From contig NZ_PCOQ01000022.1 of NCBI RefSeq assembly GCF_002975275.1, forward strand, positions 1 to 64,000: a stretch of DNA of 64,000 nt, read 5' to 3'. The stretch's first letter is position 1. Each line of letters begins with the position of its first letter. This document shows, piece after piece, positions 17,167-25,846 of this stretch. The DNA is from Achromobacter sp. MYb9 (GTDB lineage: Bacteria; Pseudomonadota; Gammaproteobacteria; Burkholderiales; Burkholderiaceae_B). The position numbers and the translations under genes are program-made. The notes beneath the pieces are model-generated. The model was not told where the DNA came from. It worked only from the letters and a program-made list of their open reading frames with translations, and ran no database searches.

Positions 17167-18375
17167 ATGACGGCGACACGACAGACCCTCTTCATCGGCG
17201 GACAGGTATTCGACGGCGAGGGCAAGATGCGGCAAGGCCACGGCGTGCTGGTCGAAGGCCAGCGGGTGGCGCGCGTGGCGCCGGCGGGCGAATTCGAAGG
17301 CTACGTCGGCGCACGGGTCAACACGGCCGGCATGACGCTGATGCCCAGCCTGGCGGATTGCCATGTCCACCTGGTCTACACCGGCGGCGCCGACCCCAAC
17401 GCGCAACTAAGCAAGCAAGGGCCCGCCCAGATCACGCTGACCGCGCTGGAGAACGCCCAGGCCAGCCTGCGCGGCGGCGTCACCGCGCTGCGCGACTGCG
17501 GGGGCAAGGACTATCTGGAATTCGGCGTGCGCGACGCGATCGCGCGCGGCGTGTTCCCTGGCCCCACCATCAAGGCATCGGGCCGCATCATCTGCATGAC
17601 CGGCGGGCACGGCAACCGCATCGGCCGCATCGCCGACGGCTGTGAAGACGTGATCAAAGCCGTGCGCGAACAGGTCCATGCCGGCTGCGACCTGGTGAAG
17701 ATCATGGCGACCGGCGGCGTCATGACGCCCGGCGTCAGCCCGATGGATGCGCACTACAGCTTCGACGAAATGAAGGCGGGTGTTCATGAGGCCAAGCGTT
17801 TCCGCAAAAGCACCGCCAGCCACGCCCAGGGCACGCAAGGCATCCTGAACGCGGTCCGCGCCGGCATCGATTCGATCGAGCACGGCATCTTCATGGACGA
17901 TGACTGCCTGCGCGAAATGCTGGAGGCGCAGACGTATCTGGTGCCCACCATCGCCGCCGTGCGCAACATCATCGCCAACGCCGACAACGGCATTCCGGCC
18001 TATGCCGTGGAAAAGGCCCGGGCAGTGGAACAGCGGCACCGCGAGTCATTCCAGATGTACTACAAGGCAGGCGGCCGGATCGCGATGGGCACGGACGCCG
18101 GCACGCCGTTCAATCTGCACGGCGAAAACGCCATGGAACTGGCCTACATGGTGGAATTCGGCATGACGCCGGTGGACGCGCTGATCGCCGGCACGTCGCG
18201 CGGCCATGACCTGATGGGCCTGGACCAGCACGGCATCATCGCCGAGGGCAAGGTCGCCGACCTGTTGCTGGTGCAGGGCGACCCCACGGAAGACATCCTG
18301 AAGGCGGCCGACAAGCGCTTCCATGTGGCGGTGCTGCGCAACGGGGAACTGGCGGCGGGCGCCTTGCCGTTCTAG
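17167..18375 (+). CDS. Amidohydrolase family protein (prolidase/carboxypeptidase-like)
   Basis: A 402-residue metal-dependent hydrolase of the amidohydrolase superfamily. Metal ligands are visible: HVH (His66, His68), Lys178 in LVKIMATGG (the usual carbamylated bridging Lys), His219 in SHAQG, His239 in SIEHG and Asp310 in GTDAG. The pattern matches the Xaa-Pro dipeptidase or N-acyl amino-acid hydrolase branch rather than dihydroorotase. As the last gene of a peptide transport operon it probably cleaves the imported dipeptide or N-acylated amino acid in the cytoplasm. The exact substrate is not inferable. A strong bidirectional terminator follows. Confidence 0.88.
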   Translation: MTATRQTLFIGGQVFDGEGKMRQGHGVLVEGQRVARVAPAGEFEGYVGARVNTAGMTLMPSLADCHVHLVYTGGADPNAQLSKQGPAQITLTALENAQASLRGGVTALRDCGGKDYLEFGVRDAIARGVFPGPTIKASGRIICMTGGHGNRIGRIADGCEDVIKAVREQVHAGCDLVKIMATGGVMTPGVSPMDAHYSFDEMKAGVHEAKRFRKSTASHAQGTQGILNAVRAGIDSIEHGIFMDDDCLREMLEAQTYLVPTIAAVRNIIANADNGIPAYAVEKARAVEQRHRESFQMYYKAGGRIAMGTDAGTPFNLHGENAMELAYMVEFGMTPVDALIAGTSRGHDLMGLDQHGIIAEGKVADLLLVQGDPTEDILKAADKRFHVAVLRNGELAAGALPF

Positions 18376-18409
18376 CAACCGCTTTTCCATCTCGGGACGG
18401 CCCAGCGAT

Positions 18410-18446
18410 AAAAAAGCCGCCGCGCCCATCGGCGCGGCGGCTTTTT
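18410..18446. terminator. Bidirectional terminator between amidohydrolase and DUF945 genes
   Basis: Stem AAAAAAGCCGCCGCGCC with GGCGCGGCGGCTTTTTT around a CATC loop. The A and T runs on both sides make it suitable for both convergent transcripts. Confidence 0.92.
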
Positions 18447-18474
18447 TCGTTGCGTGGATTGACGTGCCCGCGCC

Positions 18475-19947
18475 TTAGCGCGCGCCACCCATCGCGCCGC
18501 TCATGACCATCATCAGGAATTGCTCGACCGGCATTTTCTTGCCGTTGAAGTCGACCTGACCGTCGGCGTAGTTCAGGTACGAGACGATGTTGTTGTTCTC
18601 GACCTTGGCCATGCCCATCGCGGCTGCCATGGTGCCGACCATTTCGGCCTGGCCCTTGGCGGTCTGGGCGGCTTGCTCGGCCGGCACGCCGCGCATCTGC
18701 GGTTCGATGGCCATCAAGTCGCTCAGGTTGCCCTTGGACAGCACCACCTTGGCGTCCAGCTTGCGCACCGCCTGCGTCAGCGTATCCGCGAATTCACCGT
18801 CCATCGAAGCCGGCTTGGTCAGATCCAGGTTCAGGTTGAACGTGGACGTGCCGTTGGCCGTGCGGACTTCCAGCGGCGACACCGCCAGGGTCGGGTTGCC
18901 AGCCAGCAACAGCCCGACGTTGGTCTTCAGGATCTGCTGCTCTTCCGGCGTGAACTGCGGCGTCTGCTCTTCACCCTTGCTTTGCATCATGCGGCGCGAA
19001 GCGGCTTCGTAGACGTCGTTCAGCGCCTTGAACGCCTTGGAGTCCAGCTTCTGCACGTCGATGGCCAGCTTCATGCCGGCCATGTCCTTGGCCTGCACGT
19101 TGATCATGCCGAAGTCCAGGGCCATCTTGGCGCCCATCAGCGAATTGGCTTCCGTCACGTCCACGGCAATCGTGGTGTCCTTGAACTGGACGGGCGGCTT
19201 TTCCTTCGACGTGATCGTCCAATCCTTGAACGTCACCTTCTGGCTGCCCACGTACATGTCGTTGGAAGCCGGGGTCATGTCGCTGGTCAGCGTGATGCCT
19301 TGCAGGGCCATGCTGACGATGTCGCTGTTTTCCGATTGGCCGGACAGCACCAGCTTGTCCGTCTTCAGGTCGAACACGCCATGGTCGGTGCCCGTGGCGT
19401 ATTCAACGTTGCCCGTCATGCCCGAGAAGCTCAGGTTCGTGTCGCCCTTGGCCACTTCCACCGGCGCCAGGTTGAACTTGCCCGTGATGTTCTTGGCGTA
19501 GCTGACGCTGTAGTGGCCGGTCAACGGCGTGGCGCCCTTGGCGGCGGCGAACCATTCCTTGACGGCCGGGGTCTCTTCCAATGCGAAGTCGCTGGCCACC
19601 ATGGCCGGCATGAAGGCGCCGGTCTTCAGGTTGGACAGGGGCAGGGGGCCGTGGCTCAGGTGCTCGACGAACAGCACGTCGCGGTCTTCGGCCGGCTTGC
19701 CGTCGGCGGCGGGCAGCGTGAACTTCACGCGGTAGCGCGCGGTGGACGAAAAGACGCCACGCTCGAACGACACCAGCTCGACCTTGGAGCCGATGCCCCA
19801 CTTGTCGCTCAGCGTCTTCAAGCTGTCGTTGGCGTTCGTGATCGATTGATTGACGAAGTCCTCGGCCTTCTGGCCCGTGTACCAGGCCGTGCCGGTCCAC
19901 ACCGCGCCCAAGACAACAACGACACCCACTAATGCCGACTTCTTCAT
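18475..19947 (-). CDS. YdgA/DUF945 family protein
   Basis: A 490-residue envelope protein of the DUF945 (YdgA) family. A single N-terminal hydrophobic segment (about residues 4-22, KSALVGVVVVLGAVWTGTAWY) directs it to the inner membrane or periplasm; the remainder is soluble, with beta-rich stretches and the usual WYTGQKAE start after the helix. The ATG has AAGGATCG upstream. It ends close to the strong bidirectional terminator and appears monocistronic. The biochemical role of the family is not established. Confidence 0.87.
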   Translation of the reverse strand: MKKSALVGVVVVLGAVWTGTAWYTGQKAEDFVNQSITNANDSLKTLSDKWGIGSKVELVSFERGVFSSTARYRVKFTLPAADGKPAEDRDVLFVEHLSHGPLPLSNLKTGAFMPAMVASDFALEETPAVKEWFAAAKGATPLTGHYSVSYAKNITGKFNLAPVEVAKGDTNLSFSGMTGNVEYATGTDHGVFDLKTDKLVLSGQSENSDIVSMALQGITLTSDMTPASNDMYVGSQKVTFKDWTITSKEKPPVQFKDTTIAVDVTEANSLMGAKMALDFGMINVQAKDMAGMKLAIDVQKLDSKAFKALNDVYEAASRRMMQSKGEEQTPQFTPEEQQILKTNVGLLLAGNPTLAVSPLEVRTANGTSTFNLNLDLTKPASMDGEFADTLTQAVRKLDAKVVLSKGNLSDLMAIEPQMRGVPAEQAAQTAKGQAEMVGTMAAAMGMAKVENNNIVSYLNYADGQVDFNGKKMPVEQFLMMVMSGAMGGAR

Positions 19948-20252
19948 AGCGATCCTTTATTCTTCAAATGGATATAAGCGCACGGATTATAGGGAGTGCC
20001 GCCTAGGGAAAACACTTATTTCGTGCATAGGCGATGCAATATGTTACGTGGTGATACCGCCCCGGTAAAAAAACCGCCGGTGCTGCACTGCCACATCAGC
20101 TACAATCGCCTTGTGTGCTTTGCCAATCTGCACACGTCCGCTAGGCCCTTCGCTGCCAAGCTTCGCCCATCAGGGCGCTTCCCTTTTCTCCTTATTCGTC
20201 CGCCTGGATTGGAGTCTCTCAACTTGAGCGACGGGCTGCCGCTGGAGTTGTT
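19948..20252 (+). promoter_or_regulatory. Upstream region of the RhlE-type helicase gene
   Basis: A 305-bp gap between divergent genes. A TACAAT hexamer at 20101-20106 is a possible -10 for the helicase, with no good -35 seen. It would give a leader of about 140 nt, which is common for cold-responsive helicase mRNAs, although no cold-box-like element is recognised. The first part must hold the DUF945 promoter on the minus strand, which I cannot define. Confidence 0.35.
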
Positions 20253-21788
20253 TTGACTACCTCTTCCCCTTTTGCCGACCTCGGGCTGGCTGATTCCCTG
20301 TTGCGCGCTATTGCCGATACCGGCTACACCGCACCCACCCCCATTCAAGCCCAAGCCATTCCGCAAGTGCTGAAAGGCGGCGACCTGCTGGCCGCCGCAC
20401 AGACCGGCACCGGCAAGACCGCCGGCTTCACGCTGCCGATCCTGCACCTGCTGATGCAGCAGAAGCCGGAACTGCGCAAGCCTGGCCGCCCGCGCTGCCT
20501 GATCCTGACCCCGACGCGCGAATTGACCGCGCAGGTCGCGGAATCGGTGCAGACCTACGGCAAGTACACCTCGCTGACGTCCATGGTGATGTTCGGCGGC
20601 GTCAATATCAACCCCCAGATCTCCGCGCTGCGCAAGCCGCTGGACATCCTGGTGGCCACCCCCGGCCGCCTGCTGGACCACTGCGGCCAGAAGACGGTTG
20701 ACCTGTCGGGCGTGGAAATCCTGGTGCTGGACGAAGCCGACCGCATGCTGGACATGGGCTTCATCCGCGACATCCGCAAGATCCTTGCGCTGCTGCCCAA
20801 GCAACGCCAGAACCTGCTGTTCTCGGCCACGTTCTCGGACGAAATCCGCACGCTGGCGCGCGGCGTCCTGAACAACCCGGGCGAAGTCTCGGTCACCCCG
20901 CGCAACACCGCCACCGAACTGGTCACCCAGACGGTGCACATGGTGGAACAGCATCACAAGCGCGACCTGATCAGCCACATCATCCGTGAAAGCGGCTGGC
21001 ACCAGGTGCTGGTGTTCACGCGCACCAAGCACGGCGCCAACCGCCTGGCTGAAAAGCTGGTCAAGGACGGCCTGACCGCCGCCGCGATCCACGGCAACAA
21101 GAGCCAATCCGCCCGCACCCGCGCGCTGGCCGGCTTCAAGGACAGCACCGTGACCGTGCTGGTCGCGACCGACATCGCTGCCCGCGGCCTGGACATCGAC
21201 CAGTTGCCCCAGGTCGTGAACTTCGAACTGCCCAACGTGCCGGAAGACTACGTGCATCGTATCGGCCGCACGGGGCGCGCTGGCGCCACCGGCGCCGCGG
21301 TCTCGCTGGTCGACAACAGCGAAATCAAGCTGCTGAAGGACATCGAGCGCCTGATCAAGAAGACGATCGAGCGCAAACCCGTCGAAGGCTGGACGCCGTC
21401 GCCCACCAGCGCCGCCGCGTTCGAACGCCAGGAACGCGATGAAGACGCGCGCAGCCCGCGCGGCGGCAATCGCAATGGCGGCGGTGGCCGTGGCGGCAAC
21501 GCCGGCCGCGGCAACGGTGGCGGCAATGCCGGTGCCGGCCGTTCGCGCCCCGCGCAAGGCCAGCCCCGCGCCGCTGCTGGCGGCCGTGCCCCCGCGCCGG
21601 CCCGTGCCGGCGGCGAAGGCCGCGCCAATGGCGGCCCGCGCGACGGCAAGCCTGCTGACCGTCCGGCCCACGCCGGCCGCGGCGAAAGCCGCCCGCAGCA
21701 AAGCCAGCGTCGTCCGGAAGGGGCTGCTCCCCGCCCGGCTCAGGGGCGCCCCGCAGGCGGCCCGCGCGCGGCGTTGCTGGGCAAGTAA
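20253..21788 (+). CDS. rhlE: DEAD-box RNA helicase (RhlE-like)
   Basis: A 511-residue ATP-dependent RNA helicase for ribosome assembly or mRNA turnover. The Q motif ([13 protein letters not shown]), Walker A AQTGTGKT (49-56), DEAD (160-163), SAT and HRIGRTGR are all present. A basic Gly/Arg/Asn/Pro/Ala-rich tail follows from about residue 390, with RGG-like repeats for RNA binding. The start is TTG at 20253: GGAG lies six bases upstream and the family N-terminus begins here, while no ATG is available nearby. The RhlE assignment comes from the core plus tail layout; RhlB or SrmB types are less likely. Confidence 0.93.
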   Translation: MTTSSPFADLGLADSLLRAIADTGYTAPTPIQAQAIPQVLKGGDLLAAAQTGTGKTAGFTLPILHLLMQQKPELRKPGRPRCLILTPTRELTAQVAESVQTYGKYTSLTSMVMFGGVNINPQISALRKPLDILVATPGRLLDHCGQKTVDLSGVEILVLDEADRMLDMGFIRDIRKILALLPKQRQNLLFSATFSDEIRTLARGVLNNPGEVSVTPRNTATELVTQTVHMVEQHHKRDLISHIIRESGWHQVLVFTRTKHGANRLAEKLVKDGLTAAAIHGNKSQSARTRALAGFKDSTVTVLVATDIAARGLDIDQLPQVVNFELPNVPEDYVHRIGRTGRAGATGAAVSLVDNSEIKLLKDIERLIKKTIERKPVEGWTPSPTSAAAFERQERDEDARSPRGGNRNGGGGRGGNAGRGNGGGNAGAGRSRPAQGQPRAAAGGRAPAPARAGGEGRANGGPRDGKPADRPAHAGRGESRPQQSQRRPEGAAPRPAQGRPAGGPRAALLGK

Positions 21789-21847
21789 CACCAAGCAGGT
21801 AATATCACCGACACCCCGAATCCTGCGATCCAAGGACCCGCGCCATC

Positions 21848-22477
21848 ATGCCCTTATCCACCTGGTTGACGTTCTTCCTGGCCTCCTGGGCCATTTCGTT
21901 CTCACCCGGGGCGGGCGCGATCTCCGCGATGTCCTCTGGCTTGAAGTACGGCTTCGCACGCGGCTACTGGAACACGGCCGGCCTCATCATGGGCATCCTG
22001 TTCCAGTTTGTCGTCGTGGCCGTGGGGTTGGGCGCGGTGCTGGCTACGTCCGAAATGGCCTTCAATGTGGTCAAGTACCTGGGCGTGGCCTACCTGATCT
22101 ACCTGGGCGTGCGCCAGATCCGCACCGATGCCGCGCCTGTCGCGGTGGATGCGGGCGATCCCAAGCAGGCGTCGATCCGGGAACTCGTCATGCGCGGGTT
22201 CCTGATCAACACCATGAACCCCAAGGGCACGGTGTTCCTGCTGGCCGTGGTGCCGCAATTCGTGGACCCGGCGCTGGCGCTGACGCCGCAGTACGCGGCA
22301 CTCGCCGGCACGCTGGCCTTCACCGACCTGGTCGCCATGGGCGTGTATACGCTGCTGGCGGCGCGCGTGCTGCGCCTGTTGCGCGACGCCAAGCACATCC
22401 GCTGGATGAACCGCACCTTCGGGTCGTTGTTCATCCTGGCCGGCGTATTCCTGGCGTCGTTCCGCCGCCATTCCTGA
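21848..22477 (+). CDS. LysE/RhtB family amino-acid exporter
   Basis: A 209-residue inner-membrane exporter with about six hydrophobic helices. It shows the family entry motif (WAISFSPGAGAISAMSSG) and the conserved RGFLINTMNPKGTVFLLAVVPQF in the middle. These proteins export amino acids such as homoserine, threonine or lysine; the substrate here is not known. AGGA lies eleven bases before the ATG. It follows the helicase gene by 59 bp and is closed by a strong hairpin with a T run. Confidence 0.9.
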   Translation: MPLSTWLTFFLASWAISFSPGAGAISAMSSGLKYGFARGYWNTAGLIMGILFQFVVVAVGLGAVLATSEMAFNVVKYLGVAYLIYLGVRQIRTDAAPVAVDAGDPKQASIRELVMRGFLINTMNPKGTVFLLAVVPQFVDPALALTPQYAALAGTLAFTDLVAMGVYTLLAARVLRLLRDAKHIRWMNRTFGSLFILAGVFLASFRRHS

Positions 22478-22485
22478 ATCTTCAT

Positions 22486-22527
22486 GCGCGGGGCACGTGC
22501 CGGCAACGGCGCGTGCCCCGCGCTTTT
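22486..22527 (+). terminator. Terminator after LysE-type gene
   Basis: A perfect 12-bp stem, GCGCGGGGCACG (22486-22497) and CGTGCCCCGCGC (22512-22523), followed by TTTT. It separates the exporter from prfC. Confidence 0.85.
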
Positions 22528-22586
22528 CATGCAAGAAGCCGGACCGCGCCGGCCTAACAAGCGGCGTTAAGTACAATCCCCCGACC

Positions 22587-24194
22587 ATGAATATCCCTCA
22601 AGAAGTTGCGCGGCGCCGAACGTTCGCGATCATTTCCCACCCTGACGCGGGCAAGACCACGCTGACCGAAAAGCTGTTGCTGTTCGCAGGCGCGATCCAG
22701 ATCGCCGGCAGCGTCAAGGCGCGCAAAGCATCCCGCCACGCCTCGTCCGACTGGATGGAAATCGAAAAGCAACGCGGCATTTCCGTGGCATCTTCGGTGA
22801 TGCAGATGGAATACCGCGACTGCGTCATCAACCTGCTCGACACCCCGGGCCACCAGGACTTCTCCGAAGATACCTACCGGGTGCTGACGGCGGTGGATGC
22901 CGCGCTGATGGTGATCGACGCCGCCAACGGCGTCGAACCGCAAACCATCCGCCTGCTGCAGGTCTGCCGCGCGCGCAACACGCCCATCATCACGTTCATC
23001 AACAAGATGGACCGCGAAGTGCGCGAGCCGCTGGAACTGCTGTCGGAAATCGAAGGCCACCTGGGCATGGACGCCGTGCCGTTCTCATGGCCGGTCGGCA
23101 TGGGCAAGGTGTTCGGCGGCGTGTTCGATATCCGCCGCGACCGCATGCGCGTGTTCCGTCCGGGCCAGGAACGCCGTTCGGACAACGATGACGTCATCGA
23201 AGGCCTGGCCAACCCCGAAATCGCCCGTCGTTACGGCTCGGCGTTCGAGCAGGCCAGCGGCGAGATCGAGCTCATCAACGAAGCGGCACCCGCCTTCGAC
23301 CGCGAACAATTCCTGGCCGGCAAGCAGACCCCCGTGTTCTTCGGCTCGGCCATCAACAACTTCGGCGTGCAGGAAGTGCTGGACGCGCTGGTCGACCACG
23401 CGCCGCCCCCGGGCCCCCGCATGGCGCTGCAACGCGAAGTGCTGCCCGAAGAGCCCAAGTTCACCGGCGTGGTATTCAAGGTGCAGGCCAACATGGACCC
23501 GGCGCACCGCGACCGCGTCGCTTTCGTGCGCGTCAGCTCGGGCCGCTTCGAGCGCGGCATGCGCCTGAAGGTGGCCCGCACCAACAAGGAAATGCGGCCC
23601 AATAACGTGGTGTCTTTCCTGTCCCAGCGGCGCGAGCTGCTGGACGAGGCCTATGCCGGCGACGTGATCGGGATCCCGAACCACGGCGTGCTGCAATTGG
23701 GCGACGTGCTGACCGAAGGCGAAACGCTGCAATTCACGGGGCTGCCGTTCTTCGCCCCCGAACTCTTCCAGGCGGTCGAAGTGAAGGATCCGCTGCGCAC
23801 CAAGCAACTGCGCACCGGCCTGACCCAACTGGGCGAAGAAGGCGCCATCCAGGTGTTCCGTCCCGAAGCCGCAGGTGGCTCGCTGCTGCTGGGCGCGATC
23901 GGCCAGCTGCAGTTCGAAGTGGTCGCCCACCGACTCAAGACCGAGTACGGCGCGGACGCCCGGATGCTGCCTTCGCGCTACACAATGGCACGTTGGATTA
24001 CGTCTGAAAACCCCAAGGCGTTGCGCAAGTTCATGGATGCCAATGCGGCTCATATCGCCTATGATGTGGTCGATGCGGCGGCGTTTTTGATCAGTTCCCC
24101 TGCGCAGTTGCGCGTAGCCGAGGATCTGTATCCCGAAGTGAAATTCCATGCAATGCGCGAACACGGCGGCAAGGTATTCGGGGACAAGGCGTAG
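22587..24194 (+). CDS. prfC: Peptide chain release factor 3
   Basis: A 535-residue translational GTPase that recycles RF1/RF2 from the ribosome after termination. G1 is HPDAGKTT (about 18-25), the switch I region has RGISVASS, G3 is DTPGH and G4 is NKMD, all intact, followed by the RF3-specific middle and C-terminal domains. Length matches the family. The start at 22587 (MNIPQEVARRRTFAI) has no ribosome site; a TACAAT -10-like hexamer ends nine bases before the ATG, so the mRNA may be nearly leaderless. Confidence 0.96.
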   Translation: MNIPQEVARRRTFAIISHPDAGKTTLTEKLLLFAGAIQIAGSVKARKASRHASSDWMEIEKQRGISVASSVMQMEYRDCVINLLDTPGHQDFSEDTYRVLTAVDAALMVIDAANGVEPQTIRLLQVCRARNTPIITFINKMDREVREPLELLSEIEGHLGMDAVPFSWPVGMGKVFGGVFDIRRDRMRVFRPGQERRSDNDDVIEGLANPEIARRYGSAFEQASGEIELINEAAPAFDREQFLAGKQTPVFFGSAINNFGVQEVLDALVDHAPPPGPRMALQREVLPEEPKFTGVVFKVQANMDPAHRDRVAFVRVSSGRFERGMRLKVARTNKEMRPNNVVSFLSQRRELLDEAYAGDVIGIPNHGVLQLGDVLTEGETLQFTGLPFFAPELFQAVEVKDPLRTKQLRTGLTQLGEEGAIQVFRPEAAGGSLLLGAIGQLQFEVVAHRLKTEYGADARMLPSRYTMARWITSENPKALRKFMDANAAHIAYDVVDAAAFLISSPAQLRVAEDLYPEVKFHAMREHGGKVFGDKA

Positions 24195-24230
24195 ACCCGT
24201 TCGGGTCCCGCACGGCAGATGAGGGTAGCA

Positions 24231-24905
24231 ATGTCTTGGCGTTTATTATTCGCAACGCTCCTGATCGCGCTTGGCGCGTCGGCCTGGGGCGGAATTCAAT
24301 TGGGTGACTGGCTGGTGGCGCATGCGCCGCCCGCCGCACCGGCTCCTGGGCAGGACGCCGCGGCTTCGCAGCAACCTGTCCTGGACGCCAATGGGCGTCC
24401 GTACGTGGCGCAGCCTCCTCAACCCCGCATCGACGGCACGCTCGGCGTTCCCGACAAGCCCGCCGACCGCGAATGGCAGGTCAATACGGTGTCACTGTTC
24501 GACACCGTCAGCGATCCCGCCGTGAAGCTCTCGCGCGAACGCATCACGCCGGAACAAGCCCGCGAAATCGCAGCGTCCTCTGAAGTGCCGCTGCCGTCGG
24601 GCACGTCCGATGTCAGCACGCTTGACCTGCAGGTGCCCGGCACGTCCACCGCCATCAATGGCGGCCAGGCGCAGGCCGGCGGCTACGGCACCCCGCAAAT
24701 GGTGCAGGCGCCCCCGCCGCCGCCCAATACGGCGCTCAGCCCCGGCGCGCCCGGCTGGCAAGACGCCCTCAAGCGCGAACTGGCGCAATGCGCCTCGCAA
24801 GGCTTCTTCGACCGCCCGTCGTGCTCGTGGGCCGCTCGCAACAAGTACTGCGGCCCGAACCGCGCATGGGGCACGATGGCCGAATGCCCGGCCCGCCCGC
24901 AATAA
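24231..24905 (+). CDS. Hypothetical secreted or membrane-anchored protein with Cys-rich C-terminus
   Basis: A 224-residue protein that I cannot assign to a function. One N-terminal hydrophobic segment (about residues 2-22, SWRLLFATLLIALGASAWGG) looks like a signal or anchor. The middle (about 30-180) is Pro/Ala/Gln-rich and probably disordered. The last 45 residues form a compact segment with Cys in AQCASQG, PSCSWAARNKYC and MAECP, spaced for disulfides in the periplasm. I chose the ATG at 24231 because GAGGG lies upstream. It follows prfC by 36 bp and may share its transcript. Confidence 0.75.
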   Translation: MSWRLLFATLLIALGASAWGGIQLGDWLVAHAPPAAPAPGQDAAASQQPVLDANGRPYVAQPPQPRIDGTLGVPDKPADREWQVNTVSLFDTVSDPAVKLSRERITPEQAREIAASSEVPLPSGTSDVSTLDLQVPGTSTAINGGQAQAGGYGTPQMVQAPPPPPNTALSPGAPGWQDALKRELAQCASQGFFDRPSCSWAARNKYCGPNRAWGTMAECPARPQ

Positions 24906-24948
24906 AAAAAAGAACCAAGGCCCCCACGCTGCGCACGCTACGCGGCCA

Positions 24949-24977
24949 AAAAAAATGGCGCCCCGAGGGGCGCCATT
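24949..24977 (-). terminator. Terminator of bacterioferritin gene
   Basis: Stem AATGGCGCCCC (24954-24964) with GGGGCGCCATT (24967-24977). On the minus strand it is followed by a run of T (plus-strand A run at about 24948-24953), so it ends bfr transcription. The A and T content could also stop the plus-strand gene. Confidence 0.85.
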
Positions 24978-24993
24978 GCTTTGGCCGGAACGT

Positions 24994-25470
24994 TTATTCG
25001 GGCACGGACATCTGGCTTTGCAGGTAGTTCTGAATGCCGACCTTGTCGATCAGGTCGATCTGCGTTTCCAGGTAGTCGATGTGCTCTTCGGTGTCGTCCA
25101 GGATGTCCTGGAACAGATCGCGCGAGACGTAGTCGCGCACCGATTCGCAATAGGCGATGGCTTCCACGACGGTGGCATGCGCCGCCTGTTCGAGCTTCAG
25201 GTCACAGGCCAGCAGTTCGGGCACGTCTTCACCGATCAGCAGCTTATGCAGGTCTTGCAGGTTGGGCAGGCCGTCCAGCATGAAGATGCGCGCGATCAGG
25301 CGATCAGCGTGCTTCATTTCACCGATGGATTCTTCGTACTCGTGCTTGCCCAGCTTGTCGAAGCCCCAATGGTTCAGCATGCGGGCATGCAGAAAATATT
25401 GGTTGATGGCCGTCAGTTCGTTAGTCAGTTGCTTGTTCAGGAACTGGATGACGGTTTTGTCGCCTTTCAT
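24994..25470 (-). CDS. bfr: Bacterioferritin
   Basis: A 158-residue ferritin-like iron store that forms haem-containing 24-mers. The start [15 protein letters not shown] has AAGGAG nine bases upstream. Residues aligning with the E. coli ferroxidase centre are Glu18, Glu51, His54, Glu94 and His130, and the haem ligand Met52 is present. At the place of Glu127 the sequence reads Thr (D126-T127-E128-E129-H130), so one classic iron ligand is missing or shifted. A Fur-box-like sequence lies about 170 bp upstream. The partner ferredoxin bfd is 1.5 kb away on the same strand. Confidence 0.95.
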   Translation of the reverse strand: MKGDKTVIQFLNKQLTNELTAINQYFLHARMLNHWGFDKLGKHEYEESIGEMKHADRLIARIFMLDGLPNLQDLHKLLIGEDVPELLACDLKLEQAAHATVVEAIAYCESVRDYVSRDLFQDILDDTEEHIDYLETQIDLIDKVGIQNYLQSQMSVPE

Positions 25471-25846
25471 AATGGACTCCTTGCAGTCAGGCGCGACGCA
25501 AATGCATCGCGACAAAGGAGCGCACGATGCCGCGCGTACGCAACCCCGGCAGACTACCATCAGCCGGAGGGCCGCGCCTAGCCTTGCGCTGCATTTGGTA
25601 AACCGCTTTAGAACCGCTACAAGAAAGCGACAAGCCAATGAGAATGAGTATGCGTACTTGATGGCTTGCAGGCGCAAGACAAGCGTTATGCGGCCTGTAC
25701 GCAAGCGGTGCGGGCAGATCTGTCGTTATATCGGCGCGCAACCCGCGCCGGCAGGCATCAACGGCCGGTCAAAACCGGCCTGGAATCCGGCCGCGGCGCA
25801 ACGTTGCATATCGGCAACCCGAAACGCGATGGTGGCCGTGCATGGC
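25471..25846 (-). promoter_or_regulatory. Region upstream of bfr
   Basis: This 376-bp gap follows the EamA gene and precedes bfr on the minus strand. It holds a hairpin, GGCCGGT (25763-25769) and ACCGGCC (25774-25780), which could end the EamA transcript although it lacks a T run. A Fur-box-like sequence is at 25640-25658. A weak minus-strand promoter (TTGTCG, 17 bp, TAAAGC) lies around 25605-25633. Nothing else is evident. Confidence 0.4.
25640..25658. promoter_or_regulatory. Possible Fur box upstream of bfr
   Basis: GAGAATGAGTATGCGTACT matches 11 of 19 positions of the Fur consensus by direct comparison. Position and iron-storage context support it, but the match is modest. Confidence 0.35.

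Noticed and set aside
24219..24230. Upstream ATG for the small Cys protein
   Set aside because: The ATG at 24231 has GAGGG at good spacing and begins directly with the hydrophobic signal.
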